This document shows, one piece after another, positions 8,863 through 16,388 of a stretch of DNA of 64,000 nt; the first letter of the stretch is position 1; each line of letters begins with the position of its first letter. Both the position numbers and the translations under genes were made by a program. The stretch comes from Chryseobacterium gleum (GTDB lineage: Bacteria; Bacteroidota; Bacteroidia; Flavobacteriales; Weeksellaceae), in contig NZ_LR134289.1 of assembly GCF_900636535.1 (NCBI RefSeq), positions 3,551,001 through 3,615,000 of the forward strand, in the 5' to 3' direction. The notes below the pieces were generated by a model. It made no database searches. It had not been told where the DNA came from and worked only from the letters and a program-made list of their open reading frames with translations.

Positions 8863-9364
8863 TATTTATGAGACTGAGCGATTAATTCTCCGTCCGATGT
8901 CCCGTGAAGATAAAGATTTTATCTTTGAGCTTTACAACAGGCCTAAATTTATTCAGTACATCGGTAACCGCAATGTTAATTCTATTGAAGATGCTGAAAA
9001 TTATATTCTGAACAGATTTGCTCCACAGATTGAAAGACTGGGATTTGGAAACTATCTTTTAGTGACCAAAGAAGGAAATGAAAAAGTAGGAGCCGTAGGA
9101 ATATTCGAAAGAGAGGGGCTTGATATTGTGGATATAGGATATTCTTTATTGGAAGAGTTTGAAGGCAAAGGCTATGCTTTTGAAGCCGCTAAGAAGGTTA
9201 AAGCTATTGGGATGGATGACTTTGGATTAACAAAAATATCCGCCATTATTTCCAAGGATAATATTTCTTCCCAGAAACTCATTGAAAAGCTGGGATTGAA
9301 GTTTAAAAAGCACGTCATATTGCCCGGAGAAACCGAAGAGCTCAACTATTACGAAACCGAATAA
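8831..9364 (+). CDS. GNAT family N-acetyltransferase (RimJ/RimL type)
   Basis: 177 residues. TERLILRPMSREDKDFIFELYN is the RimJ-type opening; GYSLLEEFEGKGYAFEAAK covers the acetyl-CoA pyrophosphate loop (Q/R-x-x-G-x-G/A) and DNISSQKLIEKLGLKF is the typical motif B. It transfers an acetyl group to an amine; the substrate is unknown. The ATG at 8831 overlaps the upstream gene by 32 nt. No later methionine lies before the conserved TERL, so this start is the best choice. Confidence 0.8.
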   Translation: MSPKKHPSADNIYETERLILRPMSREDKDFIFELYNRPKFIQYIGNRNVNSIEDAENYILNRFAPQIERLGFGNYLLVTKEGNEKVGAVGIFEREGLDIVDIGYSLLEEFEGKGYAFEAAKKVKAIGMDDFGLTKISAIISKDNISSQKLIEKLGLKFKKHVILPGETEELNYYETE

Positions 9365-9383
9365 TAAATCCCCAAAAAAATAT

Positions 9384-9426
9384 TTTCACAAATAACACAG
9401 TGATATAAATCGTGTTATTTGTGAAA
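9384..9426. repeat. 15-bp perfect inverted repeat between convergent genes
   Basis: TTTCACAAATAACAC (9384-9398) and its exact complement at 9412-9426 enclose 13 nt. A further partial copy (TTTGTGATATTTGTG) follows at 9429-9445. It lies between two convergent genes, so it may end transcription from both sides, but there is no T-run directly after either arm. Confidence 0.7.
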
Positions 9427-9456
9427 GCATTTGTGATATTTGTGTTTCAAAAAGAA

Positions 9457-9906
9457 TTAACCTTCCAGAATCTGCTCAGCAGCAGTCTTTGACGTTACTT
9501 TTTCAATCACTCTTGTACAGACACTATTTTCATCGAAAATAAAAGTCGTTCTTACAATTCCCATATACGTTTTTCCAAATGTCTTTTTTTCCTGCCATAC
9601 CCCAAATTTTTCAATGATATCTCGGTTTTCATCCGCAATAAGATCATAAGGAAAAGCGAATTTGCTATGGAAATTTTTCTGTTTTTTTACAGAATCACCG
9701 CTTACTCCCAATAACTGAAATCCCTCTTTTTTAAGCTTTGAATAATTATCACTCAGATTGCAGGCTTCTATTGTACAGGTGGGTGTATTCGCTTGCGGAT
9801 AGAAGAAAACTACCAGTTTTTTTCCAATTAATTGTGATGAGGTTACGGTTTCTCCGTCTTGATTGATTCCTTCAAATTCAGGTAATTTATCTCCAACTTT
9901 CAGCAT
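9457..9906 (-). CDS. bcp: Thioredoxin-dependent thiol peroxidase, Bcp/PrxQ type
   Basis: 149 residues, full length for Bcp. It reduces hydrogen and organic peroxides using thioredoxin. The active site NTPTCTIEAC gives the peroxidatic Cys44 and the resolving Cys49 spaced by four residues, the PrxQ arrangement. Most relatives have TPGCT where this has TPTCT. It is cytoplasmic, with no signal peptide. It is divergent from nth, 33 nt apart, with a -7 element in between. Confidence 0.92.
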   Translation of the reverse strand: MLKVGDKLPEFEGINQDGETVTSSQLIGKKLVVFFYPQANTPTCTIEACNLSDNYSKLKKEGFQLLGVSGDSVKKQKNFHSKFAFPYDLIADENRDIIEKFGVWQEKKTFGKTYMGIVRTTFIFDENSVCTRVIEKVTSKTAAEQILEG

Positions 9907-9923
9907 AATGATTTAATTTTGTT

Positions 9924-9931
9924 CAAATTTA
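9924..9931 (-). promoter_or_regulatory. -7 element for bcp
   Basis: On the minus strand TAAATTTG fits TAnnTTTG and sits 17 nt before the bcp start codon. No convincing -33 TTTG is seen. Confidence 0.45.
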
Positions 9932-9939
9932 AGGGTTAC

Positions 9940-10560
9940 ATGACAAAAAAACAAAGAGCAGAGATCGTTCAGAGAGAATTGGACAAATTATATCCCACAA
10001 CGCCTATTCCGCTGGATCATACCGATCCATATACCTTAATGGTAGCCGTAGCGCTTTCCGCGCAGACCACAGATAAAAAAGTAAACCAGGTGACCCCTGA
10101 TCTTTTCGCCGTAGCAGGTACTCCGCAGAGAATGGCCAAACTGGAAGAGTTTGAGATCAAGGAATTAATTAAAGAAATAGGACTGTCCAATACCAAAGCC
10201 AAAAACCTTAAAAGAATGGCAGAACTTCTGCTGGAGCGTCATAATGGTGTCGTTCCGCAGACTTATGAAGAATTGGAAGCTCTTCCGGGCGTAGGTCATA
10301 AAACCGCTTCGGTAGTGATGAGCCAGGGTTTCGGATTTCCTGCTTTTCCGGTAGATACCCATATTCATCGTTTGATGACACAGTGGAAGCTTACATCAGG
10401 AAAAAATGTTGTAGAGACAGAACGTGACGCCAAGAAATTATTCCCTGAAGAAGTATGGAATAAGCTTCACCTTCAGATCATTTTCTATGGAAGAGAATAT
10501 TCTCCGGCGAGAGGAAAAGGAGAAAAAGATTTTATTACTAAAATGTTATTTGAGAAATAA
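9940..10560 (+). CDS. nth: Endonuclease III-like DNA glycosylase lacking the Fe-S cluster motif
   Basis: About 206 residues from the ATG at 9940; an upstream TTG at 9919 would overlap the bcp promoter, so the ATG is preferred. Endonuclease III removes oxidised pyrimidines and nicks the abasic site. The helix-hairpin-helix LPGVGHKTASVV has the catalytic Lys, and VDTHIHRL has the catalytic Asp. The family normally ends with C-x6-C-x2-C-x5-C for a [4Fe-4S] cluster; here the tail reads YGREYSPARGKGEKDFITKM with no cysteine at all. The fold motifs are otherwise intact, so it is probably active. Confidence 0.9.
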   Translation: MTKKQRAEIVQRELDKLYPTTPIPLDHTDPYTLMVAVALSAQTTDKKVNQVTPDLFAVAGTPQRMAKLEEFEIKELIKEIGLSNTKAKNLKRMAELLLERHNGVVPQTYEELEALPGVGHKTASVVMSQGFGFPAFPVDTHIHRLMTQWKLTSGKNVVETERDAKKLFPEEVWNKLHLQIIFYGREYSPARGKGEKDFITKMLFEK

Positions 10561-10616
10561 CTTGCCTTGTTTTAAGGCTAAGATCGCAAGTACTTATGAT
10601 AATTTAGATTGAAAAG

Positions 10617-10682
10617 GTTCGCAAGGGCACTTCGTTGAGCAAAGGCAATATTTTCTTAGTTAAGTGAAATGCCCTTGCGAAC
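10617..10682. repeat. Dispersed hairpin repeat, copy A
   Basis: GTTCGCAAGGGC (10617-10628) pairs perfectly with GCCCTTGCGAAC (10671-10682) around a 42-nt loop. Related copies lie at 17961-18035 and 26362-26427. Between copies A and C one base pair changes on both arms together (A-T to G-C), which suggests the hairpin is kept. It fills the gap between the convergent nth and DinB-like genes. Confidence 0.75.
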
Positions 10683-10690
10683 TAATAGAA

Positions 10691-10728
10691 AACGCAACAA
10701 TTACTTTGTGATCGTTGCGTTATTTGAG
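10691..10728. terminator. Hairpin between nth and the DinB-like gene
   Basis: AACGCAAC (10691-10698) and GTTGCGTT (10714-10721) form an 8-bp stem. Short T-runs occur on both sides, so it could end transcripts from either convergent gene. Confidence 0.45.
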
Positions 10729-10743
10729 TTTTTTATGGATGGA

Positions 10744-11190
10744 TTAAATGTCCAATAGCCTCCTGTGATAATTGATCTGTCCCAAATGATAGTCAAGATG
10801 GGCAAGCAGATGGATCAGAAAGTAATCAGTTGTCATGGCACTTTCAAAAACAACCAATGGATATTCTTTTTTCAGATCATCATCGGACAAATGCGAAAGC
10901 ACTGAATCTATCATTGCTGCAGTGGCTTTCACCTTTTCAATAAGTTCCGCTTTGGGAATATTCTTTGACGAAAATTCAAGGTCACGCTGTCTTACGTATC
11001 CTGTGTTTCCAAGATGCGTTCCGATAAAATGATTAAGATTTCCTACCAGATGAAGTGTTAGATTACCCGCAGAATTAGCAATGTTTTTATCAGTTTTCCA
11101 AAGATTTTCTTCATTCTGATAAGCTTCTATTTCTGCTTTTAATTTATTTAAATCTCTGCTGTAAAGAGATCTGAGGCTTTCTGTGATCAT
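10744..11190 (-). CDS. DinB-like four-helix protein
   Basis: 148 residues, all helical. The three histidines of the DinB/YfiT metal site are plausible: LHLVGNLNHFIG near residue 50 and FLIHLLAHLDYHLGQINYHR near the end. Members bind a divalent metal and some act as thiol transferases; this one cannot be assigned a substrate. It is a single gene, convergent with nth. Confidence 0.75.
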   Translation of the reverse strand: MITESLRSLYSRDLNKLKAEIEAYQNEENLWKTDKNIANSAGNLTLHLVGNLNHFIGTHLGNTGYVRQRDLEFSSKNIPKAELIEKVKATAAMIDSVLSHLSDDDLKKEYPLVVFESAMTTDYFLIHLLAHLDYHLGQINYHRRLLDI

Positions 11191-11275
11191 GGAATTTTAA
11201 TTTTTAAAATTATTCAAATTTACTGAATAAGAGTTTAAAAAGAAAGGTACTGACTAAAGTCCAGTACCCTTAAAT

Positions 11276-13072
11276 TTATTTTTGCTTTTGAGCCCAAAGC
11301 TCCATTTTCCTGTTCAGAACATCCAGAGGAAGACATCCCTGACTTAATACTTCATCATGGAAGCTTGCCAGATTGAATTTGTTTCCAAGCTCTTTCTGAT
11401 ATTTTTCTCTCAGCTCACGGATTCTTAAAGAGCCTATTTTGTAGCCTAAAGCCTGCCCAGGCATTGCCATATATCTTTCAACTTCTGCAGTGGCAGATCC
11501 TTCGTCATAGGAAATGTTGCTTAAGAAATATTTGATCGCCTCTTCTCTTGACATTTTTCCGGTATGAAGTCCTGTATCTACAACAAGTCTTACCGCTCTC
11601 AGCATCTGATCGCTTAAGTAGCCCATTTTCTGGTAAGGATCTGTATACAACCCGAATTCAGGTCCTAATGTTTCACAATAGTGCGCCCATCCTTCACCAT
11701 AAGCTCCAAACCATCCGAATCTCATGAATTTAGGAAGCTTTGTATTTTCCTGTTGAAGAGACATCTGATAGTGATGTCCTGGGATGGCCTCATGAAGGAA
11801 AAGAGACTCCATTCCTGAAGTAACATTGAATTTGGAAGGATCCGGAAGCGGAACATAGAATATACCCGGTCTTTTACCATCCGGAGTTCCAGGCATATAT
11901 TCTGCGCTGGCACTTGCTTCTCTGAACTTCTCTGTCTGTCTGATCTCAAACTTTGTTTTTGGCGTTACATTAAACATCGTTTTCAGCTTCGGAGTGATTT
12001 TCGTTAAAATGCCATTAAATGCATTTAAAACCTCCTTGGAAGTCTTATAAGGCATCGCCTTTGGATCTGTTTTTACAAATGTGATAAATTCTTCCAGAGT
12101 TCCGGTAAAGCCAACCTGCTGTTTTACTTTTTCCATTTCCGCACGAAGCATAGCTACCTGCTGCAATCCGATCTTATTGATCTCTTCAGGAGATTTTTTG
12201 GTAGTGGTCCAGCTTTTTACATAATAGCCGTAAATTTCATTACCGTTGGGAAGACTGTTGTATCCATCGGTATCCCTTGCTTTGGGAAGATATTCTTTTT
12301 CAAGGAACGTTCCCATTTTAATATAGGCCGGGATAATCTTTTTCGAAATGGCTTCTTTGTAAAGTGCAGAAAATTTATCTTTCTGAGCCTGGGAGAAATT
12401 TTTAGGAAAATTTCTGATCGGGCCATAGAAAATATTCTTTTCCATATCAGAAGTTGTGATTTCCTCGGCTTTCATCTGAGGAATCATTTTAACAACAAGC
12501 TTTTTAGGAAGGACCATTTTATTAGTCATCCCTTCACGGAAATTGTCTGCAGCAGCATCCATCCATTCCGGGAATTTTTCCATTCTTTTCAGCCAGTCGC
12601 TGTAATCTTTTTCCGTTTTAAAAGGCTGGTTACCCTGTCCACTTCCATATAAAGGAAAAGTAAGCGGAAGACCGCCAAACTGGGTAAACGGAATATATTC
12701 CGGATGATAGGCATAAGCCTCAATTTTATCTTTTAAAGTGTAATCCAAAACATCATATACCACTTTATCCTCATCAGAAAGGGTTTTATAATCTACATTT
12801 TCCAGTTGTTTCTGTACAGAAGTGTAGAATGCTATTTCTCCTGAGATAAAGTCTTTATCAATATTAATAGGAAGCTGGTCATTATATCTTGTATCTCCCT
12901 GTGCTGTAGCGTCCATTGGATATAGCTTAAGATATTGCTCATAATAGTTGGAAGCAATAGAATCCAGATTACTTGGGGTCACTTTTGTAAGGGGAGAGTC
13001 CGATTTTTTGCAGGAAGCAAGACCTATCATCAACCCCAGTGCCAGAATACCTTTTGATAAAATGTTTTTCAT
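11276..13072 (-). CDS. DUF885 family lipoprotein, putative metallopeptidase
   Basis: About 598 residues from the ATG at 13072. A longer frame exists to 13135 but would include the -7 element at 13093-13100 and would put non-signal sequence before MKNILSKGILALGLMIGLASC, a lipoprotein signal with the lipid Cys in LASC. DUF885 proteins carry an HExxH-like site; here FLHEAIPGHHYQM is visible near residue 425, with GEGWAHYCE about 30 residues later giving a further Glu. This fits a zinc peptidase or carboxypeptidase in the periplasm. Substrate is unknown. Confidence 0.88.
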   Translation of the reverse strand: MKNILSKGILALGLMIGLASCKKSDSPLTKVTPSNLDSIASNYYEQYLKLYPMDATAQGDTRYNDQLPINIDKDFISGEIAFYTSVQKQLENVDYKTLSDEDKVVYDVLDYTLKDKIEAYAYHPEYIPFTQFGGLPLTFPLYGSGQGNQPFKTEKDYSDWLKRMEKFPEWMDAAADNFREGMTNKMVLPKKLVVKMIPQMKAEEITTSDMEKNIFYGPIRNFPKNFSQAQKDKFSALYKEAISKKIIPAYIKMGTFLEKEYLPKARDTDGYNSLPNGNEIYGYYVKSWTTTKKSPEEINKIGLQQVAMLRAEMEKVKQQVGFTGTLEEFITFVKTDPKAMPYKTSKEVLNAFNGILTKITPKLKTMFNVTPKTKFEIRQTEKFREASASAEYMPGTPDGKRPGIFYVPLPDPSKFNVTSGMESLFLHEAIPGHHYQMSLQQENTKLPKFMRFGWFGAYGEGWAHYCETLGPEFGLYTDPYQKMGYLSDQMLRAVRLVVDTGLHTGKMSREEAIKYFLSNISYDEGSATAEVERYMAMPGQALGYKIGSLRIRELREKYQKELGNKFNLASFHDEVLSQGCLPLDVLNRKMELWAQKQK

Positions 13073-13092
13073 TTTCAGAATCTTTATGAAAA

Positions 13093-13100
13093 CAAAAGTA
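13093..13100 (-). promoter_or_regulatory. -7 element for the DUF885 gene
   Basis: TACTTTTG on the minus strand fits TAnnTTTG, 20 nt before the chosen start at 13072. It lies inside the longer open frame, which supports the shorter start. Confidence 0.5.
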
Positions 13101-13185
13101 GGTATTATTGGGATATTCAGGCTTATGGTATGCACTGATTTTAAAAAATTATTTTCAAAATCCTTTCAACTTTGAATCAATTTTC

Positions 13186-13193
13186 TATCTTTG
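13186..13193 (+). promoter_or_regulatory. -7 element for the gene at 13242
   Basis: TATCTTTG fits TAnnTTTG, with a weak TTTC at 13164-13167, 18 nt upstream, in the -33 position. It lies 48 nt before the start codon. Confidence 0.5.
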
Positions 13194-13241
13194 TCTAAAA
13201 CGTTTAACAATCATATTATTACAGTTCTTTTTTAAGAAAAA

Positions 13242-13703
13242 ATGAAAGGGATTTTAAAAATTTACCATCCGGAAGAAACGCTAAAATACAATATCAGAAA
13301 TACTTATTGTAAAGCAGTTTACAGCAACCAGCAACACTTTTTAGAGGTTGAAGTGATTACGGATGACAGTTTGGATCACGTAGATGATGATTCACTACAG
13401 TACAACTTTCCGCAGCTTTCACTTGAAATTTTCGATTTCCCTATCGACTCTGCGGAAATAGAAGGAAAAACCATCACCATCAATGACTCTGATGAAGAGA
13501 CCTATACAGAAGTAGATCTATTCGACGATGAAGATGCCTATATCTATGATAATGAGCTTCTTTTTGAAAAAAATGAAGAAGGGGAGCTTCAGGTTATCTG
13601 GAAAGGAACTATTGATGATTTCTATACGGGTTCAGATACTCCGATTCCTTTTAGATTAAAATGCGAATTCAAGCAGGATGATATTGAAGTAGACGAAGAC
13701 TAA
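13242..13703 (+). CDS. Conserved acidic protein of unknown function
   Basis: 153 residues, strongly acidic (many D and E, including HVDDDSLQ and DLFDDEDAY) and without a signal peptide or membrane segment, so probably cytoplasmic. I do not recognise a family. It has its own -7 element and is followed by 172 nt before exbB, so it is likely transcribed alone. Clean codon use and a good start support a real gene. Confidence 0.7.
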   Translation: MKGILKIYHPEETLKYNIRNTYCKAVYSNQQHFLEVEVITDDSLDHVDDDSLQYNFPQLSLEIFDFPIDSAEIEGKTITINDSDEETYTEVDLFDDEDAYIYDNELLFEKNEEGELQVIWKGTIDDFYTGSDTPIPFRLKCEFKQDDIEVDED

Positions 13704-13837
13704 CCGAAAACTTCATTTTTTAATACCGGATTTCTTTTCAGAATTATTTTTGGAAAGAAATTTGCTGTTTGTAGAACTGTAACAAATTTTAAGTTGTTTT
13801 TAAGCAATTTTTAAGAGTTCAATTCATAATATTCTAC

Positions 13838-13845
13838 TACATTTG
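13838..13845 (+). promoter_or_regulatory. -7 element for the exbB-exbD-tonB operon
   Basis: TACATTTG fits TAnnTTTG, 30 nt before the exbB start codon. The -33 position is not a clear TTTG. Confidence 0.5.
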
Positions 13846-13875
13846 TCGTTGAAACTTTAATAAAATTCACATTTA

Positions 13876-14580
13876 ATGCTGTTAACGGAACTTTCTCAGA
13901 TTTTATTTGCACAAATCGCTACACCTGCAGTTGCTGCAGACAACTTAGAGTTCTCATTCTGGAAAATTATGTTCCATGGAGGAGCTTTCGCTAAAATAGT
14001 GATGGTCACCGTATTACTGTTGGGAGTGTTTTCTCTGTATCTGTTTTTTGAAAGATTTTTCTTTATTAAAAGACTGGCTTCAAAAACAGATTCCAACTTC
14101 ATGAACAATATTGAGGACTTCATCAAAGCTGGAAAAATAGAGGCAGCAACAGATTACTGCAAAACCCAGAATTCTCCGGAAGGAAGAATTTTAGAGAAGG
14201 GAATTTCAAGATTGGGGCGTCCTGTTTCAGATATTGTAAGTGCCATGGAAGCACAGGCACAGGTAGAGGTTGCCAATATGGAAAAAAACCTGAATCTTTT
14301 GGCTGTAGTACCAAGTATTGCACCAATGCTGGGACTTTTAGGTACGGTAATCGGGATGATTATTGCTTTCTTTAATTTATCTCATGCCACAGGGTCTTTC
14401 TCTCCGAAAACACTTTCAGAAGGTATTTATACCGCTTTAGGGCAAACCGCTGTAGGTTTGGCAGTAGCAATTCCTGCCAACTTCTGTTACAATATCCTTT
14501 TGACAAGGATTGATAAATTTGTACTGAAGGCTCAGAACATGTCTGGAGAATTTTTAGACCTTATCAATAAACCTTTATAA
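13876..14580 (+). CDS. exbB: ExbB/TolQ/MotA family proton channel subunit
   Basis: 234 residues. A first membrane helix lies near residues 40-60 (MVTVLLLGVFSLYLFFE); the second and third (LLAVVPSIAPMLGLLGTVIGMIIAF and TALGQTAVGLAVAIPANFCYN) carry the conserved T and P residues of the ExbB/TolQ pore. With ExbD it converts the proton gradient into TonB movement for outer membrane uptake. The N-terminal extension with AAD is common in Bacteroidota. First gene of a three-gene operon; exbD starts 10 nt after it. Confidence 0.92.
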   Translation: MLLTELSQILFAQIATPAVAADNLEFSFWKIMFHGGAFAKIVMVTVLLLGVFSLYLFFERFFFIKRLASKTDSNFMNNIEDFIKAGKIEAATDYCKTQNSPEGRILEKGISRLGRPVSDIVSAMEAQAQVEVANMEKNLNLLAVVPSIAPMLGLLGTVIGMIIAFFNLSHATGSFSPKTLSEGIYTALGQTAVGLAVAIPANFCYNILLTRIDKFVLKAQNMSGEFLDLINKPL

Positions 14581-14590
14581 TTTTCTTACG

Positions 14591-14989
14591 ATGAAAATTC
14601 AAAGAAGAAATAAAGCGAATCCGGAATTCAGTTTAGCAGCGATGACAGACGTTATCCTGTTGATGCTGATTTTCTTTATGATCACCTCTTCAGCTGCCAA
14701 CCAGAGTGCTATTGATGTGAATCTACCGAAAGCCGGAGCAGTTGACGATAATATTCCTAATCCTTTAACTGTTAGTATTAAGCCTGACGGTTCATTCTTT
14801 GTGGATGATAATCCTGCCAATAAAGGAGAACTTGAGAAGATTATTGTAGATAAATTGGCGGGTCAGACCAATAAATCGTTTACGATCAGAGCTGATGAAA
14901 ACACATTACATAAAGATGTTGTTTTTGTAATGGAAATTGCTGAAAAACATAAATTTAACATTGCGATTGCAACCGTTAAAGATAAATAA
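14591..14989 (+). CDS. exbD: ExbD/TolR family protein
   Basis: 132 residues with one N-terminal membrane helix. The motif AAMTDVILLMLIFFMIT includes the essential membrane Asp (MTDVI) that carries protons in this family. The rest is a small periplasmic domain (TVSIKPDGSFFVDD ... FTIRADENTLHKDVV) with the usual fold pattern. It pairs with the ExbB product encoded 10 nt upstream and lies 35 nt before the TonB-like gene. Confidence 0.92.
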   Translation: MKIQRRNKANPEFSLAAMTDVILLMLIFFMITSSAANQSAIDVNLPKAGAVDDNIPNPLTVSIKPDGSFFVDDNPANKGELEKIIVDKLAGQTNKSFTIRADENTLHKDVVFVMEIAEKHKFNIAIATVKDK

Positions 14990-15024
14990 CATAGCCGGAT
15001 TTCCGGAAAGATTTACTTTTTAAG

Positions 15025-15915
15025 ATGAGAAGCTATACAGCAAACAGAAACGAAGAAAATAAAGACAGGGTAAAAAGCGCATTGCTTTCTATTCTGATCT
15101 GGGCTGCTATTCTGCTTTTTGTTTTTTTATATAAATTAAAACCCGAACTGGATAAAGACCCTGAAGTGGTTACCACAATGCTGGTGAACTTTGGAGACAA
15201 CAGAAACGGAAAAGGGATCGAAGAGCCTGCTGAGCAGCCTGGAAGCCTTGCCGCAGCCACAGAAGAAGTAACACCTGAACCTGCAGAAACACCGGTTCCG
15301 GAAACAAAAACTGTTGTGAAGCCAGAGCCTTTACCTACTCCTGAACCTAAGAAAACAGAAGTGAAGGAAAAGGTAATCACTGGGAATAACTCAAAAACAA
15401 CAGTTCCTAAAAAAGAAGAATCAAAAAAAGCTGAGAAAAAAGAAGCAACCAGTACAAGTGCTTCTAAAAATACCAAAAAATCGGGCGCTGCTACAGCCAA
15501 TTCAAAAACAGGAAATGGGGACGGAAAAGGAACAGCAGCCATAGGAAACCTGATCAAAGGAAGAGGAACTAAAGCCGGAAGCCAGGGAACTGGTGATGGT
15601 ATCGGAAATGCGGGGGATCCTTTAGGAGGTGACGGAAATGGCGACAGCAAGGTTGGAATCGACAGGAAATTAGTCGGTTATATTCCCGGAACAATGGGAA
15701 GAGGAGGAGTGCAACCCTCTCACAGCTGTACAGCAAGCGGATCGATTACGATTTCCTACACCGTAGATAAAGCAGGAAATGTAGTGTCGGCAAGAAGATC
15801 AGGAGGTATTTCGGATCCTTGCGTGTCATCTACATCCGTAGCCTGGGTTAAGAAGTATGTGAAGGCGGAGAAAGCCAATACTTCTTCAACCGGTACTTAT
15901 AAAATTACTTTCTAA
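15025..15915 (+). CDS. TonB-like energy transducer
   Basis: 296 residues. It has a short cytoplasmic N-terminus, one membrane helix at about residues 20-40 (SALLSILIWAAILLFVFLY), a long Pro/Glu/Lys-rich linker to about residue 150, a Gly-rich stretch (about 155-210) and a C-terminal domain ending SITISYTVDKAGNVVSAR...YKITF, the Bacteroidota TonB C-terminal pattern. Two cysteines (SHSCT and DPCVS) could form a disulfide. It would be energised by the adjacent ExbBD and contact TonB boxes of outer membrane receptors. It ends at a strong terminator. Confidence 0.85.
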   Translation: MRSYTANRNEENKDRVKSALLSILIWAAILLFVFLYKLKPELDKDPEVVTTMLVNFGDNRNGKGIEEPAEQPGSLAAATEEVTPEPAETPVPETKTVVKPEPLPTPEPKKTEVKEKVITGNNSKTTVPKKEESKKAEKKEATSTSASKNTKKSGAATANSKTGNGDGKGTAAIGNLIKGRGTKAGSQGTGDGIGNAGDPLGGDGNGDSKVGIDRKLVGYIPGTMGRGGVQPSHSCTASGSITISYTVDKAGNVVSARRSGGISDPCVSSTSVAWVKKYVKAEKANTSSTGTYKITF

Positions 15916-15921
15916 AAATAC

Positions 15922-15948
15922 AAAAGCACTTTATTCAAGTGCTTTTTT
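15922..15948. terminator. Bidirectional rho-independent terminator
   Basis: AAAAGCACTT (15922-15931) and AAGTGCTTTT (15937-15946) form a 10-bp perfect stem with a 5-nt loop, followed by more Ts. It ends the exbB-exbD-tonB transcript and overlaps the last codons of the convergent gene at 15931. Confidence 0.85.
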
Positions 15949-16323
15949 CAATTCATTTATTCTGTTGATAACCGGCAGGGCAAAAATACCGCTGGTCTGT
16001 AGATACAGCTCATAGAATGTTTTTGCTTTATCCTGAAAATCTTTATTCTGGCCTTGTCTGCTTTTAAAGTAGAAAAGATTTCCAAGCATTTCATAATAAT
16101 CTTTATGATCTCTTTCCTGTCTCTCATTGACCAGGGCAATCATTTCTTCTTTAGTCATTGAGGAAACTTCGGTGAAATTCATCTTGAAAATATCTCTCAT
16201 TAGCGTATCAAAATCCAGTTCTTTCTGCATTAAACTTTCTTCAGGTTTGTCCAGAATCAGTTTTTCCAATGCCTGGGTTAATTGGCGGATGAGTCTTAGT
16301 GTAAATTCTTTATCTGTAATCAT
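15931..16323 (-). CDS. Small helical cytoplasmic protein, possibly DUF6483
   Basis: 130 residues, mostly alpha-helical, no signal peptide. The opening RLIRQLTQALEKLILDK resembles the DUF6483 family start, but I am not certain of that. No catalytic residues stand out. The stop codon lies inside the shared terminator. A single-gene unit; the 65-nt region upstream contains short A/T-rich direct repeats (AAGTTTTAAGTTTAATGTTTTAAGT-like) and nothing else. Confidence 0.65.
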   Translation of the reverse strand: MITDKEFTLRLIRQLTQALEKLILDKPEESLMQKELDFDTLMRDIFKMNFTEVSSMTKEEMIALVNERQERDHKDYYEMLGNLFYFKSRQGQNKDFQDKAKTFYELYLQTSGIFALPVINRINELKKALE

Positions 16324-16388
16324 AATGGATGTAAAGTTTTAAGTTTAATGTTTTAAGTTAATAGCATTGTTCAACCAGCATCTTTTCA

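Noticed and set aside
8200..9364. Frameshift joining the secreted protein and the GNAT gene because of their 32-nt overlap
   Set aside because: Each has a complete start and end of its own; a signal-peptide protein fused to a cytoplasmic acetyltransferase would make no sense.
15033..15650. 205-codon ORF antisense to the TonB-like gene
   Set aside because: It mirrors the Pro/Glu/Gly-rich linker, whose codon bias removes stops on the other strand; no start signals and no family features.
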